Shown here piece by piece: positions 15,226 to 23,752 of a stretch of 64,000 nt of DNA. The translations under genes and the position numbers were made by a program. Every line of letters begins with the position of its first letter. The stretch's first letter is position 1. This stretch comes from Planosporangium sp963837285 (GTDB taxonomy: Bacteria > Actinomycetota > Actinomycetes > Mycobacteriales > Micromonosporaceae): assembly GCA_963837285.1 (NCBI GenBank), contig CAWIMS010000005.1, positions 372,001 to 436,000 on the forward strand, written 5' to 3'. The notes beneath the pieces are model-generated. The model was not told where the DNA came from, made no database searches, and worked only from the letters and a program-made list of their open reading frames with translations.

Positions 15226-15528
15226 TTACCCGCCCCGGGTCACCTTCGTCGGCCGGGCCAGGACCGGGAAGTCCGTGACGGTCACGTCGATCATGTGCGG
15301 GTTCGCCTGCAATCCTTGGAAGATCTTCCCGCGCCGGTAGGTCCTCATCGCGGCGACGTTGCCCCACGTGTAGATACCACCGTAGGTGTTGGTCTGCGGG
15401 TTGGCCAGCCAGATCTTCGCGCGCAGACCCGGCAGCGCGGCGAACACGGGCGCGTTCTGCTCGGCGTGCGCGTGATACGCCGCATCGTCAATGCCGTCCA
15501 GCGTGAACGTGATGATCTGCATGTGCAT
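15226..15528 (-). CDS. Small dimeric alpha+beta barrel protein, putative monooxygenase (YdhR-like)
   Basis: The product is 100 aa: MHMQIITFTLDGIDDAAYHA, FAALPGLRAKIWLANPQTNT, and YGGIYTWGNVAAMRTYRRGK followed by DVTVTDFPVLA. This pattern (an ITFxLxG strand, a conserved PGLxxKxWL and GGxYxW) is typical of the YdhR/putative monooxygenase group of the ABM superfamily. These are homodimers that bind small aromatic or haem-like ligands. Enzymatic activity is unproven for most. It is divergent from the methyltransferase at 15747 and precedes the ATPase regulator on its own strand, so the three probably act in one response. Confidence 0.8.
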   Translation of the reverse strand: MHMQIITFTLDGIDDAAYHAHAEQNAPVFAALPGLRAKIWLANPQTNTYGGIYTWGNVAAMRTYRRGKIFQGLQANPHMIDVTVTDFPVLARPTKVTRGG

Positions 15529-15629
15529 GTCGCGCTCCTTTGGGTACGTGGTGACGCGCGCTGTGCGCTCCCGTCACTGATGACGTGATCACCGTAGGGA
15601 CGGCGGGGCCGCGTCGGTTGAGCCCTGGC

Positions 15630-15667
15630 TGAGGCGAAGCTGAGCCGGACACCTCAGCTTCGCCTCA
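15630..15667. promoter_or_regulatory. Operator-like inverted repeat between divergent genes
   Basis: TGAGGCGAAGCTGAG (15630-15644) and its perfect inverse (15653-15667) flank an 8-base spacer. Additional GGCTGAG and GGCTCAGCC elements lie just outside (from about 15627 and after 15671). The site sits 100 bp from each start codon. It is a good candidate target for the winged-helix regulator at 13223-15193, though a stem-loop is possible. Confidence 0.6.
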
Positions 15668-15746
15668 TGTTCGGCTCAGCCGTGCCGGCCGCCCGCGGCC
15701 TAGCGTCTGCGGCAGCACTGATCCATCCACGTTGCGGAGGCTTCCG

Positions 15747-16802
15747 ATGAACACTGAACTGATCGAGCAGAACGTGCACCGGCTGCTCGGCGCGATGACC
15801 GGCGCGGCCACGACGGCCATGGTGGCGATCGGCGACCAGCTCGGGCTGTACCGGGCACTCGCCGACGGCGGGCCGGCTACCCCGGACGAGATGGCCGCTC
15901 GCACCGGCGCGGCGGCACGCTACCTGAGGGAGTGGCTGTCCCAGCAGGCCGCGGCCGGTTTCCTCGCCTACCGGGAGGGCGACGGGCGGTACACGCTGCC
16001 GGCCGAGGCTGCCGCGGTGCTCGCCGATGAGGCATCACCGGCCTTCCTGGCCGGCGGCGCCACCATCACCCGCGGCTGGTTCGCAGGCATCGACCGGCTC
16101 GCCGAGGCGTTCCGCACCGGCGCCGGCATCCCCTGGCACGAGCAGAACCCGGCTGTCTTCGACGGCACCGAGCGGTTCTTTCGCCCCGGCTACACCGCCA
16201 GCCTCACCACCGAGTGGATCCCTGCCCTGCCCGGGATGGCCGACAGGCTCGCCACCGGCGGCCGGGTCGCCGACGTCGGCTGCGGACACGGCGTGGCCGC
16301 CATCTTGCTCGCCCGCGCCTACCCGGAGGCGAGCATCCACGGCTATGACTTCCACGACCGCTCCATCCAGGTCGCCCGGCAGCGGGCCGACGAGGCCGGC
16401 CTAGGCGGCCGCATCCGGTTCGAGTCGCTCGACGCGACCAGCTACCCGGCCGACGGCTTCGACCTGATCTGCCTGCTGGACACCCTCCACGACCTCGGCG
16501 ACCCGGCCGCCGCGCTGGCCCACGCCCGCAAGGCCCTCGCCCCCTACGGCGCCGTCCTGGTCGTGGAACCGTACGCGGCCGACGACTACGCAGCGAACCT
16601 GGCCAGTCCGCTGGCCGCGCTCAGCTACGCGGCGTCCACGTTCCAGTGCACGCCGGCCGCCCTGGCCCAGCCCGGCGGAGTCGCGCTCGGCGCCCAGGCC
16701 GGCCCCACGACGGTACGGCAACTGGCCCATGACGCCGGCTTCAGCCAGTTCCGACAGGTCACCCAGACTCCGGTCAACGTCGTCCTCGAGCTTCGGCCAT
16801 AA
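15747..16802 (+). CDS. Class I SAM-dependent methyltransferase with winged-helix N-terminus
   Basis: The product is 351 aa. Residues 1-85 form a dimerisation/winged-helix domain (LGLYRALADGGPATPDEMA, TGAAARYLREWLSQQAAAGF) like that of O-methyltransferases and rv2258c-type enzymes. The SAM motif VADVGCGHGVAAILLARAY lies near residue 175, with DFHDRSIQVA (ribose-binding acid position) and DLICLLDTLHDLGDP further on. Ring-hydroxyl or small-molecule methylation is the usual role; the substrate is unknown. ATG 15747 follows GGAGG by 6 bases. It is divergent from the monooxygenase-like gene, and the shared intergenic repeat suggests joint control. Confidence 0.85.
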   Translation: MNTELIEQNVHRLLGAMTGAATTAMVAIGDQLGLYRALADGGPATPDEMAARTGAAARYLREWLSQQAAAGFLAYREGDGRYTLPAEAAAVLADEASPAFLAGGATITRGWFAGIDRLAEAFRTGAGIPWHEQNPAVFDGTERFFRPGYTASLTTEWIPALPGMADRLATGGRVADVGCGHGVAAILLARAYPEASIHGYDFHDRSIQVARQRADEAGLGGRIRFESLDATSYPADGFDLICLLDTLHDLGDPAAALAHARKALAPYGAVLVVEPYAADDYAANLASPLAALSYAASTFQCTPAALAQPGGVALGAQAGPTTVRQLAHDAGFSQFRQVTQTPVNVVLELRP

Positions 16803-16807
16803 CCGAT

Positions 16808-17026
16808 CTATCCCCCGGGGGCAGCCGTGGCCCCGCTGTGCGGAACGCATCCCGTGAACTGCGGCTGCGGCTGCGGCCGCGGGTCCGCGGGTACCTGGCC
16901 GAACAGCGGGGTCGACGCCTCGCTGGCGACCGCACCGACGGTCAGGTAGATGAACACCATTCCGACGATCGCGCCGGCGAAGTGCCGTATCCAGAATCGG
17001 TCCCGGCGAGCCGGGACAACGCGCAT
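16808..17026 (-). CDS. Small membrane-anchored hypothetical protein
   Basis: From ATG 17026 the frame gives 72 residues: a basic start (MRVVPARRDRFWIRHF), one hydrophobic helix (AGAIVGMVFIYLTVGAVA), then a proline/glutamine-rich tail with a single Cys. It could be a signal-anchor protein with an extracytoplasmic tail. I do not recognise it. It converges with the methyltransferase, only 5 bases from its stop. On the opposite strand the remnant at 17014-17142 overlaps only its first 13 bases. Coding potential is moderate. Confidence 0.4.
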   Translation of the reverse strand: MRVVPARRDRFWIRHFAGAIVGMVFIYLTVGAVASEASTPLFGQVPADPRPQPQPQFTGCVPHSGATAAPGG

Positions 17027-17142
17027 TCGACCGGGTGATCGGCGAAGAACCCGAATACGCGCAGATGTGGGACGACGCGGCATTCGGCCCGCCGCTCAAT
17101 GCCGTCCGGCAGGCACTGAGCACGCAGCGGGGTCGCGACTAG
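17014..17142 (+). pseudogene. C-terminal gene fragment of unknown family
   Basis: The plus frame ending TAG at 17140-17142 reads FDRVIGEEPEYAQMWDDAAF and then GPPLNAVRQALSTQRGRD, with codon use like real genes. Nothing upstream in frame supports a complete protein. It looks like the tail of a truncated gene. It overlaps the stop of the PIG-L gene on the other strand. Confidence 0.3.
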
Positions 17143-17960
17143 AGGAGTCCCTCGAAGATGTCCCGCGATACCGGTCCCTGGTGGGCGGGGTCGATGAACC
17201 ACTCCCATCCGAACACGAGGTCGAAGACAGGGCGGGGGATCCGCAGGAACGTGGCCAGGGTCCGGTCGGCGCCCCCGTCGGCCGCGGTCTGGCTGGCGTG
17301 GGCGCGTAAGGACGCGCGTTTCTGCGCGGCATACCGGTGCACCGAGATGCGGTGGGTTATTTCCGAGCGTGCGCTGTAGGCGCGGTCCAGGCTGACGCGG
17401 TCGAACTCCGGTGGGAAGCGGTAGACCTTCGAGGCGAGGTCGGCCGCCCGGCAGATGGTGTCGCGTGGGATCGTCGCCTGGAGAAGCCGTGGTGTACCGG
17501 CGAGTTCGGCCGCTCGGGCACCCACCTCGTGGACGCGGACATGGTCGCGGTGGCCGTAGCCGCCGTTGCGGTCGTGGCTGAGAAGCAGGTCGGCCTGCTC
17601 GTCACGCAGGACCGCAGCGAGCCGTTCCGCGGCCTCCCCGACCGGGGCGCGGACGAACCGGGTCCGGCCGGGCGGGTCCGGGTACGTTTCCGGGCCCAGC
17701 CCGCTGTCCGCGTAGCCGAGGTGCTCGACCCGCGCCACCCCGAGCACGCGGGCGCTCTCGCCAGCCTCGGCGAGGCGACGCTCACCCAGCCGCCCATCCG
17801 CGGCGAACTCCTCGCTGCCCAGGTCACCGTCGGTCGCGATGACCATGACCACCCGGTGGCCCGCCGCGGCGGCCCGCGCCATCGTGCCCGCGGTGAGGAG
17901 AGCTTCGTCGTCGGGGTGGGCGTGGAAGGCCACGAGGGTACGCGCCGGTCGGGCGCTCAT
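17139..17960 (-). CDS. PIG-L family N-acetyl-sugar deacetylase (LmbE-like)
   Basis: The product is 273 aa. The zinc-binding HAHPDDEAL is at residues 13-21, with DGDLGSEEF, LLSHDRNGGYGHRDHVRVHE (third ligand and catalytic histidines) and a C-terminal YAAQKRASLRAHASQ motif typical of MshB/Mca relatives. Members deacetylate N-acetylglucosamine conjugates such as GlcNAc-inositol, mycothiol conjugates and glycopeptide intermediates. The substrate here is unknown. Its ATG overlaps the stop of the upstream cupin gene by four bases (17957-17960), so the two are co-translated. The run of four minus-strand genes suggests a carbohydrate-linked pathway. Confidence 0.88.
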   Translation of the reverse strand: MSARPARTLVAFHAHPDDEALLTAGTMARAAAAGHRVVMVIATDGDLGSEEFAADGRLGERRLAEAGESARVLGVARVEHLGYADSGLGPETYPDPPGRTRFVRAPVGEAAERLAAVLRDEQADLLLSHDRNGGYGHRDHVRVHEVGARAAELAGTPRLLQATIPRDTICRAADLASKVYRFPPEFDRVSLDRAYSARSEITHRISVHRYAAQKRASLRAHASQTAADGGADRTLATFLRIPRPVFDLVFGWEWFIDPAHQGPVSRDIFEGLL

Positions 17961-18523
17961 CGGGCCCGCAGTTGCCGGTACCGTGCGTCGGCGCCGGTCC
18001 AGGCGGCGAGTCGGGCGACGGCGCGAACGACGAGCCTGACCAGGCGGCCCGGAAGGAACGGGGCCTGGACCTCGAACCGGAACTCGTCCATGAACAGGAA
18101 CAGGTCGACCGGGTTGGGCAGCCGCCGTGGCCGGCCATGCTGGTCTCGCGCGATTTCAGCGGCCACCTCGAGCAGTTCCTGCATCTGCATGGCGGGCCGG
18201 GTCTCCACGAGTACGAAGGCCTCGGTGGGGCCGGCATTCGCAAAGTGGTGGGACGTGCCGGGCGGTACCGTGACGGTCTGACCCGGCCCGACGACTCGGC
18301 GGCGCCGGCCGACGCGGAACCGCATGCGCCCCTGGACAACGGTGAAACGCTCCTCCTGCCCGGGATGGACGTGCCCGCTGGGGACCCGGCCCCCTGGCGC
18401 CAACCAGAGTTCCCACGCCAGCAGCTCCCCGCCGGATTCGGCGGCCGGGACGCGGATCCTGATCCGTTCGCCGCTGGTGGGGTTTTCGATGACGGGGCCC
18501 GCGAAGTCGTCAGTTCTGGCCAT
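17957..18523 (-). CDS. Cupin-domain protein
   Basis: The product is 188 aa from ATG 18523. The cupin motif 1, PSGHVHPGQEERFTVVQGR (about residues 47-65), has the two His and Glu metal ligands. Motif 2, VPPGTSHHFANAGP, carries the last His. The C-terminal 75 residues, including FLFMDEFRFEVQAPFLP and a hydrophobic stretch GRLVRLVVRAVARLAAW, resemble a membrane-associated tail. Cupins of this kind bind a small ligand or carry out isomerase/dioxygenase chemistry; nothing specifies which. It overlaps the PIG-L gene and lies 122 bases downstream of the glycoside-hydrolase gene, probably in one transcript. Confidence 0.82.
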   Translation of the reverse strand: MARTDDFAGPVIENPTSGERIRIRVPAAESGGELLAWELWLAPGGRVPSGHVHPGQEERFTVVQGRMRFRVGRRRRVVGPGQTVTVPPGTSHHFANAGPTEAFVLVETRPAMQMQELLEVAAEIARDQHGRPRRLPNPVDLFLFMDEFRFEVQAPFLPGRLVRLVVRAVARLAAWTGADARYRQLRAR

Positions 18524-18644
18524 GCCCCGATGATGCCGGACCGAGCGGGCCACCACGTCGTGCGAGCAACGGCAATCCGGTGAAACGCTGGACGTAGCTG
18601 CCGTACGTCGACCGGCGTAGACCCGCGGGCGTAGGTGCTGACGA

Positions 18645-19790
18645 TCAGGGCTGTGCGAGCACCCGGGCGAAGGCGTCGAGGTAGCTGCGGTCACCTTGGT
18701 GGTCGCGCATCACCCAGTATTCGGCTCCCCAGAACAGGTAGGCGCTCAATGCGGTCCCGGCCTGACGAGCCCACCGTAGGCAGTCGCTGTAGGTCTGGAT
18801 GATCCGTTCCGGTGGGCAGCTGTAGGCGATCCGCGCGTCGGGGCTGGGTGGGATCGTCACCGATTCCCACGGCTCCGCCTGCCCTTCGGTGACCATCACC
18901 TCCCGTCCGGTGGCGGCGACCCGAGTGAGCAACCGACGCCGACGCCGCGCGGGAAGGATGCTGGTGGCTCCGTCCAGGTAGACGCTCCACGGGCCGATGC
19001 CGGCCACGGCGTGCCGGGGGTAGTGGTCGATGCCGACGATGTCGGCCAGCTGTTCGGCGACGGCCACGGAGTCTCCCTGGTCCCTGGTTCGCCACCACTG
19101 ATGCGCCAACACCGCCGTTGACGTGGGCAGGAAACCGTTGAGGAGGATCGGCCGGGACGGGTCGGCGGCCCTGACCGCATCCACCTCGTGTCGTACGAAG
19201 GTCTCCGCGAGCCGCCAGGAGTGCTCCAGACCGAGGGGGTCGACCGCTTCGTGCTCGACCTGCCAGGCGATGATGGCTTCCCGGTCTCGATACCGCTGCA
19301 CCAGCCGGGCCAGGTATTCCGTGGTCGCCTCGAGCAACGCGGGATGGGATGTGCCGTCGATGAGGCGGCTCTCGGGGAGGGCACGGTCGAGGCGATGGCG
19401 TGGGACGAAGTACTCCGGGTAGCCGAACGATTTGACCGGACCGAGGCACACGATCACGCGCTTGCCCACACGTTCGGCCGCGTCGAGTTGCCAGTCCATC
19501 TCGGTCGGGTCGAACTTTCCTGGGACGGGTTCGACGCGGTCCCAGTAGGCGCTGATCCGTACCAGGTCGAAGGGGTAGGACAGCAGGGTCGTCAGTGTCT
19601 GCCTGGGATCAAGGTTGAGGTCCTCGCATTGCCTGGGCCGGAAGCTGATGCCCAGCCGGGTGTCGCCGCGCCGGCCGACCGGCACCTGGCGCCACCGTGC
19701 CGTCGACTTCCGGGCCGCGGGGCCGATCCGGAACTCGGCGAGTAGCGGGATTGCCGCACCTGCCTGGCGAAGGACTGAGGCCCGTTTCAT
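18645..19790 (-). CDS. Glycoside hydrolase of clan A type (GH5/GH42-like)
   Basis: The product is 381 aa, a TIM-barrel without signal peptide. The segment TRLGISFRPRQCEDLNLDPR starts the barrel. FDLVRISAYWDRVEPVPGKF is the strand-2/3 segment common to GH42- and GH5-like enzymes. IIAWQVEHEAVDPLG (about 165-179) holds the likely acid/base Glu after WQ, and VMVTEGQAEPWESV the likely nucleophile Glu. The enzyme would hydrolyse a beta-glycoside in the cytoplasm. The substrate is not predictable. Its start (ATG 19790) overlaps the stop of the glycosyltransferase gene by 4 bases, implying co-translation with it. Confidence 0.75.
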   Translation of the reverse strand: MKRASVLRQAGAAIPLLAEFRIGPAARKSTARWRQVPVGRRGDTRLGISFRPRQCEDLNLDPRQTLTTLLSYPFDLVRISAYWDRVEPVPGKFDPTEMDWQLDAAERVGKRVIVCLGPVKSFGYPEYFVPRHRLDRALPESRLIDGTSHPALLEATTEYLARLVQRYRDREAIIAWQVEHEAVDPLGLEHSWRLAETFVRHEVDAVRAADPSRPILLNGFLPTSTAVLAHQWWRTRDQGDSVAVAEQLADIVGIDHYPRHAVAGIGPWSVYLDGATSILPARRRRRLLTRVAATGREVMVTEGQAEPWESVTIPPSPDARIAYSCPPERIIQTYSDCLRWARQAGTALSAYLFWGAEYWVMRDHQGDRSYLDAFARVLAQP

Positions 19791-21052
19791 TGCGGGTCCT
19801 TTCGCGCGTGGATCGGTTGGAGCGCATCAACGCGGGCCTGCTGGGCTAGGAGATCGGCGATCTCAGCCGCAGCGGCGGGCGCGCCGAGGCGCGCTGCCGC
19901 GACACGCATGCGGTCCAGGCTGGCCGGGTTGGACTGTAGGGCCTCGATCTGCGCCCTGAGCTGCCGTCGACCGCGGATCGCCAGACCCGCGCCGGCGCGC
20001 ACGACGATTTCGGTGTTGCCCGTCTCCTGTCCGGGCAGGTGACCGGCCAGGAGCATCGGCACCCCGCAGGACGTGGCCTCGGCGATCGTCCCGGGCCCCG
20101 CCTTGGTGACCAGCACGTCCGCACTGCGCAACCAGTCGGCCATGTTGTCCACGAACCCGGTCACCATCAGCCGCCTGCGACTGCGTACGGCAAGGGCTTC
20201 GAGACCTGTCCGCAGCCTCTCGTCGCGGCCGCATACAGCGACGACGTCAACGTCGGCAGCACCGCTGATGATCGCCCGGGTCCACGCCTTCATGCCGCGT
20301 CCCCCTTCCGCGCCGGCCATGACCAGTACGACGAAGCGGTCCGGATCGAGTCCCAACGAGGCGCGCAGAGCGGCCTTGGCGTCTGGGTCTGCCGGCCCGC
20401 GGCGGAACTGCTCCCGCACCGGGGTCCCCAGGACGTTGCACCGCTCCGGCGCTGTTCCGGCAAGGCGGCGGGCCTGCTGCGACAGCTCGGTAGTGGGCGT
20501 CACCACATGCTCGATGGCTGGATGCCACCAGCTGCGATGAGCGGTTCCCAGGTCGGTGACGACAGTGACCAGTGCGGGGTGGGCCGAGCTTGCGTTGCGG
20601 GCGGCGACGGCGGGTGTGGCGAGCAGCGGGTGCAGCGCCACCACCACGACTGGCTGGTGACGGGCCAGCGCCGCGGCGATCGGCGCCGACACGAACCGCG
20701 TCAGCAGGCGCTGCATGATCCCGACGGTCACCGCAGCGTTGGTCGCGTGGAACAGAAACGACCACAGCCACGGAGCCACCCGCACGAGCGGGCCGTAGCG
20801 GAGGCACACCCACCCGACGACCCGATTGGCGTCAGCGCCCGTCAACGGGTCGCAGGTGACTGCCACGAGCCGGCCCGGGTACCGGCTGTCCAGCGCCTGC
20901 CGCAAAGCCTCCGCAGCCGCACGGTGGCCGCCGCCGGTGTCGGCGGTCAGGAGCAGAATCACGCCCGGCCCGGCGACGACCTGTCCGGATGTGATCGACG
21001 CGGAAGGCTCGAATGGCGAAGCTCGGAGCCGCGAGCCGGTCTCAGTGGTCAT
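19787..21052 (-). CDS. MGDG-synthase-type glycosyltransferase (GT28-like)
   Basis: The product is 421 aa from ATG 21052. The N-terminal VILLLTADTGGGHRAAAEAL is the hallmark of monogalactosyldiacylglycerol synthase/UgtP glycosyltransferases. VTVVTDLGTAHRSWWHP continues the N-domain. The donor-binding C-domain has VLVMAGAEGGRGM, VTGFVDNMADWLRSADVLVTKAGPGT (split as conserved blocks), EATSCGVPML and PGQETGNTEIVV. The family transfers hexose from UDP-sugar to diacylglycerol or a related lipid at the inner leaflet. It is the first gene of the four-gene minus-strand run with the hydrolase, cupin and deacetylase. Glycolipid synthesis or remodelling is the natural reading. Confidence 0.87.
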   Translation of the reverse strand: MTTETGSRLRASPFEPSASITSGQVVAGPGVILLLTADTGGGHRAAAEALRQALDSRYPGRLVAVTCDPLTGADANRVVGWVCLRYGPLVRVAPWLWSFLFHATNAAVTVGIMQRLLTRFVSAPIAAALARHQPVVVVALHPLLATPAVAARNASSAHPALVTVVTDLGTAHRSWWHPAIEHVVTPTTELSQQARRLAGTAPERCNVLGTPVREQFRRGPADPDAKAALRASLGLDPDRFVVLVMAGAEGGRGMKAWTRAIISGAADVDVVAVCGRDERLRTGLEALAVRSRRRLMVTGFVDNMADWLRSADVLVTKAGPGTIAEATSCGVPMLLAGHLPGQETGNTEIVVRAGAGLAIRGRRQLRAQIEALQSNPASLDRMRVAAARLGAPAAAAEIADLLAQQARVDALQPIHARKDPQ

Positions 21053-21227
21053 GTCAGCCGCTCGCTTCCTCATCTCACCCGGATTCGCCGTGCCGTCACC
21101 GGTTCGGCACATCCACCCTCAACCGAACGCGGGCGGATCGCATCCGTCGGCGCGACGATCCTCACCTACGCGGGTTGACGTAGGAGGGGCATCGCCGGCC
21201 CGGCCTCGGACCCGCCTCGGCGAGCGA

Positions 21228-23708
21228 TCAGCCGCGTTCGATCAGGTGACCGATGATGTCCGGGCCGGTCATCGCGACGCCGGACCCGTCGCGGCGCCGG
21301 TCCTCGGGCGGCAGCCCGGCCGGCTCCCCGGTCCCGGTCGCCGCGACCGGGCGGGCCCCGACCCAGGCCGTGACGAGGCGGGACTCACCTTTGAGGAACC
21401 GCTGCGCGCGGACGCCGCCGGTGGCGCGGCCCTTCGCCGGGTACTCCGCGAACGGCGTCACCTTCACGCTGACCCCGGTGGAGGTGACCACCATCGGCGC
21501 GCCGTGCTCGCTGTCGTCGGTACGCACCGCGCCGAAGAACACGACGTGGGCATCGGCCGCCAGGTTGATTCCGGCCATCCCGCCGCCGCGCAGGCCCTGC
21601 GGGCGGACCAGGTTCGCGCCGAAGCGCAGCAGCGAGGCGTCCGAGCTGACGAAGGCGAGGGTCTCCGCGCCGTCGACGAGCCAGGTCGCGCCCACCACCT
21701 CGTCGCCGTCACGCAGCCCGACGACCTCGAACTCGTCCGACCGCACCGGCCACTCCGGCGCGCACACCTTGACCACGCCCTGCCGGGTGCCCAGCGCGAG
21801 CCCCGGCGAGCCGTTGCCCGGCTCACCGAGCGGCGCCAGCCCTATGACGCTCTCCCCGGGCCGCAACGGCACCAGTTCACTGGCCGACACGCCGCCGCGC
21901 AACGACACCGTGCCGGCGTGCTCCGGCAGGACCGGCAACGGCAGTACGTCCGTCTTGAAGGCCCGCCCCGCACTGGTGACCAGAAGCACCTGGCTGCGGG
22001 CCGTCGTGTGGACCAGCGCGCGGACGGCGTCGTGCTTGGCCCGGCCGCTGCCGCGCCGGCCCTCCTGCGCCTCCTCGGACTCCGCCGCCGTCCGGGCCAC
22101 CAGGCCGGTGGCGGACAGGATCACCTGGCACGGGTCGTCGGCGACCTCCAGCGGGCCGGCCGGCGCGGACGCGGCGAGCACCTCCTTGAGATCACCGTCG
22201 ATGAGCGTGGTGCGGCGGCCGGCCGCGAACTCCTTGGCGACAGCCGCCAGCTCGTCGGAGACCACCTTCTTCAGTACGCTCTCGTCGTCGAGGATCCGCG
22301 ACAGCTCGGCGATCTCGCCGCGCAGGCGGGCCTGCTCGGTCTCCAGCTCGAGCCGGTCGTACTTGGTCAGCCGGCGCAGCGGCGTGTCGAGGATGTACGT
22401 CGCCTGCACGTCGGACAGCCCGAACCGGCTCATCAGGCCATCCTTGGCCGCCTGCGCGTTCTCGCTTTCCCGGATCAGAGCGACCACCCGGTCGATGTCC
22501 AACAGCGCGATCAGCAGGCCGTCGACCATGTGCAGCCGCTCCTGCCGCTTGCGCCGCCGGTACGCGGTCCGCCGGGTCACCACGGTGTACCGATGTGCCA
22601 GGAACACCTCGAGGAGGGCCTTGAGGCCGAGGGTCTGCGGCTGCCCGTCCACCAGCACCAGGTTGTTGACGCCGAACGACTGCTCCAGCGGCGTGAACCG
22701 GTAGAGGTCGGCGAGCAGCGCCTGCGGGTTGACCCCGACCTTGCACTCGATGACCAGCCGGGTGCCGTTCTCCCGGTCGGTGAGGTCCTTGACGTCGGCA
22801 ATGCCCTGCAACCGCTTGGTCTTGTTGACCTCGTCGGTGATCTTCTCGATGACCTTCTCGGCACCCACCCCGTACGGCAGCTCCGTCACCGTGATGGCCT
22901 GCCGGCGGCTGCCTTCCAGCGGGCCGATCTCGACCCGCCCACGCATCCGGACCACTCCCCGGCCGGTCTCGTAGGCCCTGCGTACCTCGTCGAGGCCGAG
23001 CAGCAGACCACCGGTCGGCAGATCCGGGCCGGGGACGAACTCCATCAACCTGTCCAGCGTCGCGTCCGGATGCGTGACCAGCCAGCGGGCCGCCGCGACG
23101 ACCTCGCCTAGGTTGTGCGGAATCATGTTGGTGGCCATGCCGACAGCGATGCCGGACGCGCCGTTCACCAGCAGGTTCGGGAACGCCGCGGGCAGGACGC
23201 CGGGCTCATCGAGCGACCCGTCGTAGTTGGGGCGGAAATCGACGGTGCCCTCGCCCAACTCGCCGACGAGGAGCATCGCGGCCCGGGACAGCCGCGCCTC
23301 GGTGTACCGCGCCGCCGCCGGTCCGTCGTCCGGGGATCCGAAGTTTCCGTGCCCGTCGATGAGTGGCACGTTGAGCGAGAAGTCCTGCGCGAGCCGGACC
23401 ATCGCGTCGTAGATCGCCGAGTCGCCGTGCGGATGGTAGCGACCCATCACGTCGCCGACGACGCGGGCGGACTTGACGTGAGGGCGGTCAGGCCGGTAGC
23501 CGTTCTCGCTCATCGAGTACAGGATCCGGCGGTGAACGGGCTTGAGACCGTCCCGGGCATCCGGCAACGCCCGCGAGTAGATGACCGAGTAGGCGTACTC
23601 CAGGTAGGAGTCCTCCACCTCGGTCTTCAGCGGGTTGTCGATGACGGTCGCACCCGCCTGGTCGAAGGCGGAAAGGTCCACTTTGGACTGCGTGCCCTTG
23701 CGTGCCAT
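21228..23708 (-). CDS. parC: DNA topoisomerase IV subunit A (type IIA, GyrA/ParC family)
   Basis: The product is 826 aa. The winged-helix/cleavage domain has SRALPDARDGLKPVHRR, MGRYHPHGDSAIYDAM and the catalytic tyrosine in AARYTEARLS (about residue 130). The tower and coiled-coil gate follow (TPLRRLTKYDRLELETE). The C-terminal beta-pinwheel is present, but no canonical GyrA box (Q(R/K)RGG(R/K)G) is seen, consistent with a decatenating topo IV type rather than gyrase. It passes one DNA duplex through another with ATP supplied by ParE. It starts at ATG 23708 and lies 44 bases downstream of parE on the same strand. The two form an operon. A second gyrase pair would be expected elsewhere. Confidence 0.93.
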   Translation of the reverse strand: MARKGTQSKVDLSAFDQAGATVIDNPLKTEVEDSYLEYAYSVIYSRALPDARDGLKPVHRRILYSMSENGYRPDRPHVKSARVVGDVMGRYHPHGDSAIYDAMVRLAQDFSLNVPLIDGHGNFGSPDDGPAAARYTEARLSRAAMLLVGELGEGTVDFRPNYDGSLDEPGVLPAAFPNLLVNGASGIAVGMATNMIPHNLGEVVAAARWLVTHPDATLDRLMEFVPGPDLPTGGLLLGLDEVRRAYETGRGVVRMRGRVEIGPLEGSRRQAITVTELPYGVGAEKVIEKITDEVNKTKRLQGIADVKDLTDRENGTRLVIECKVGVNPQALLADLYRFTPLEQSFGVNNLVLVDGQPQTLGLKALLEVFLAHRYTVVTRRTAYRRRKRQERLHMVDGLLIALLDIDRVVALIRESENAQAAKDGLMSRFGLSDVQATYILDTPLRRLTKYDRLELETEQARLRGEIAELSRILDDESVLKKVVSDELAAVAKEFAAGRRTTLIDGDLKEVLAASAPAGPLEVADDPCQVILSATGLVARTAAESEEAQEGRRGSGRAKHDAVRALVHTTARSQVLLVTSAGRAFKTDVLPLPVLPEHAGTVSLRGGVSASELVPLRPGESVIGLAPLGEPGNGSPGLALGTRQGVVKVCAPEWPVRSDEFEVVGLRDGDEVVGATWLVDGAETLAFVSSDASLLRFGANLVRPQGLRGGGMAGINLAADAHVVFFGAVRTDDSEHGAPMVVTSTGVSVKVTPFAEYPAKGRATGGVRAQRFLKGESRLVTAWVGARPVAATGTGEPAGLPPEDRRRDGSGVAMTGPDIIGHLIERG

Positions 23709-23752
23709 TGCTCAGTGCTCTCCTACACTCCGGCGCCTGTGGGATACCCGCG

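Noticed and set aside
20826..23111. Plus-strand ORF of 761 codons
   Set aside because: Antisense shadow of parC and the glycosyltransferase start.
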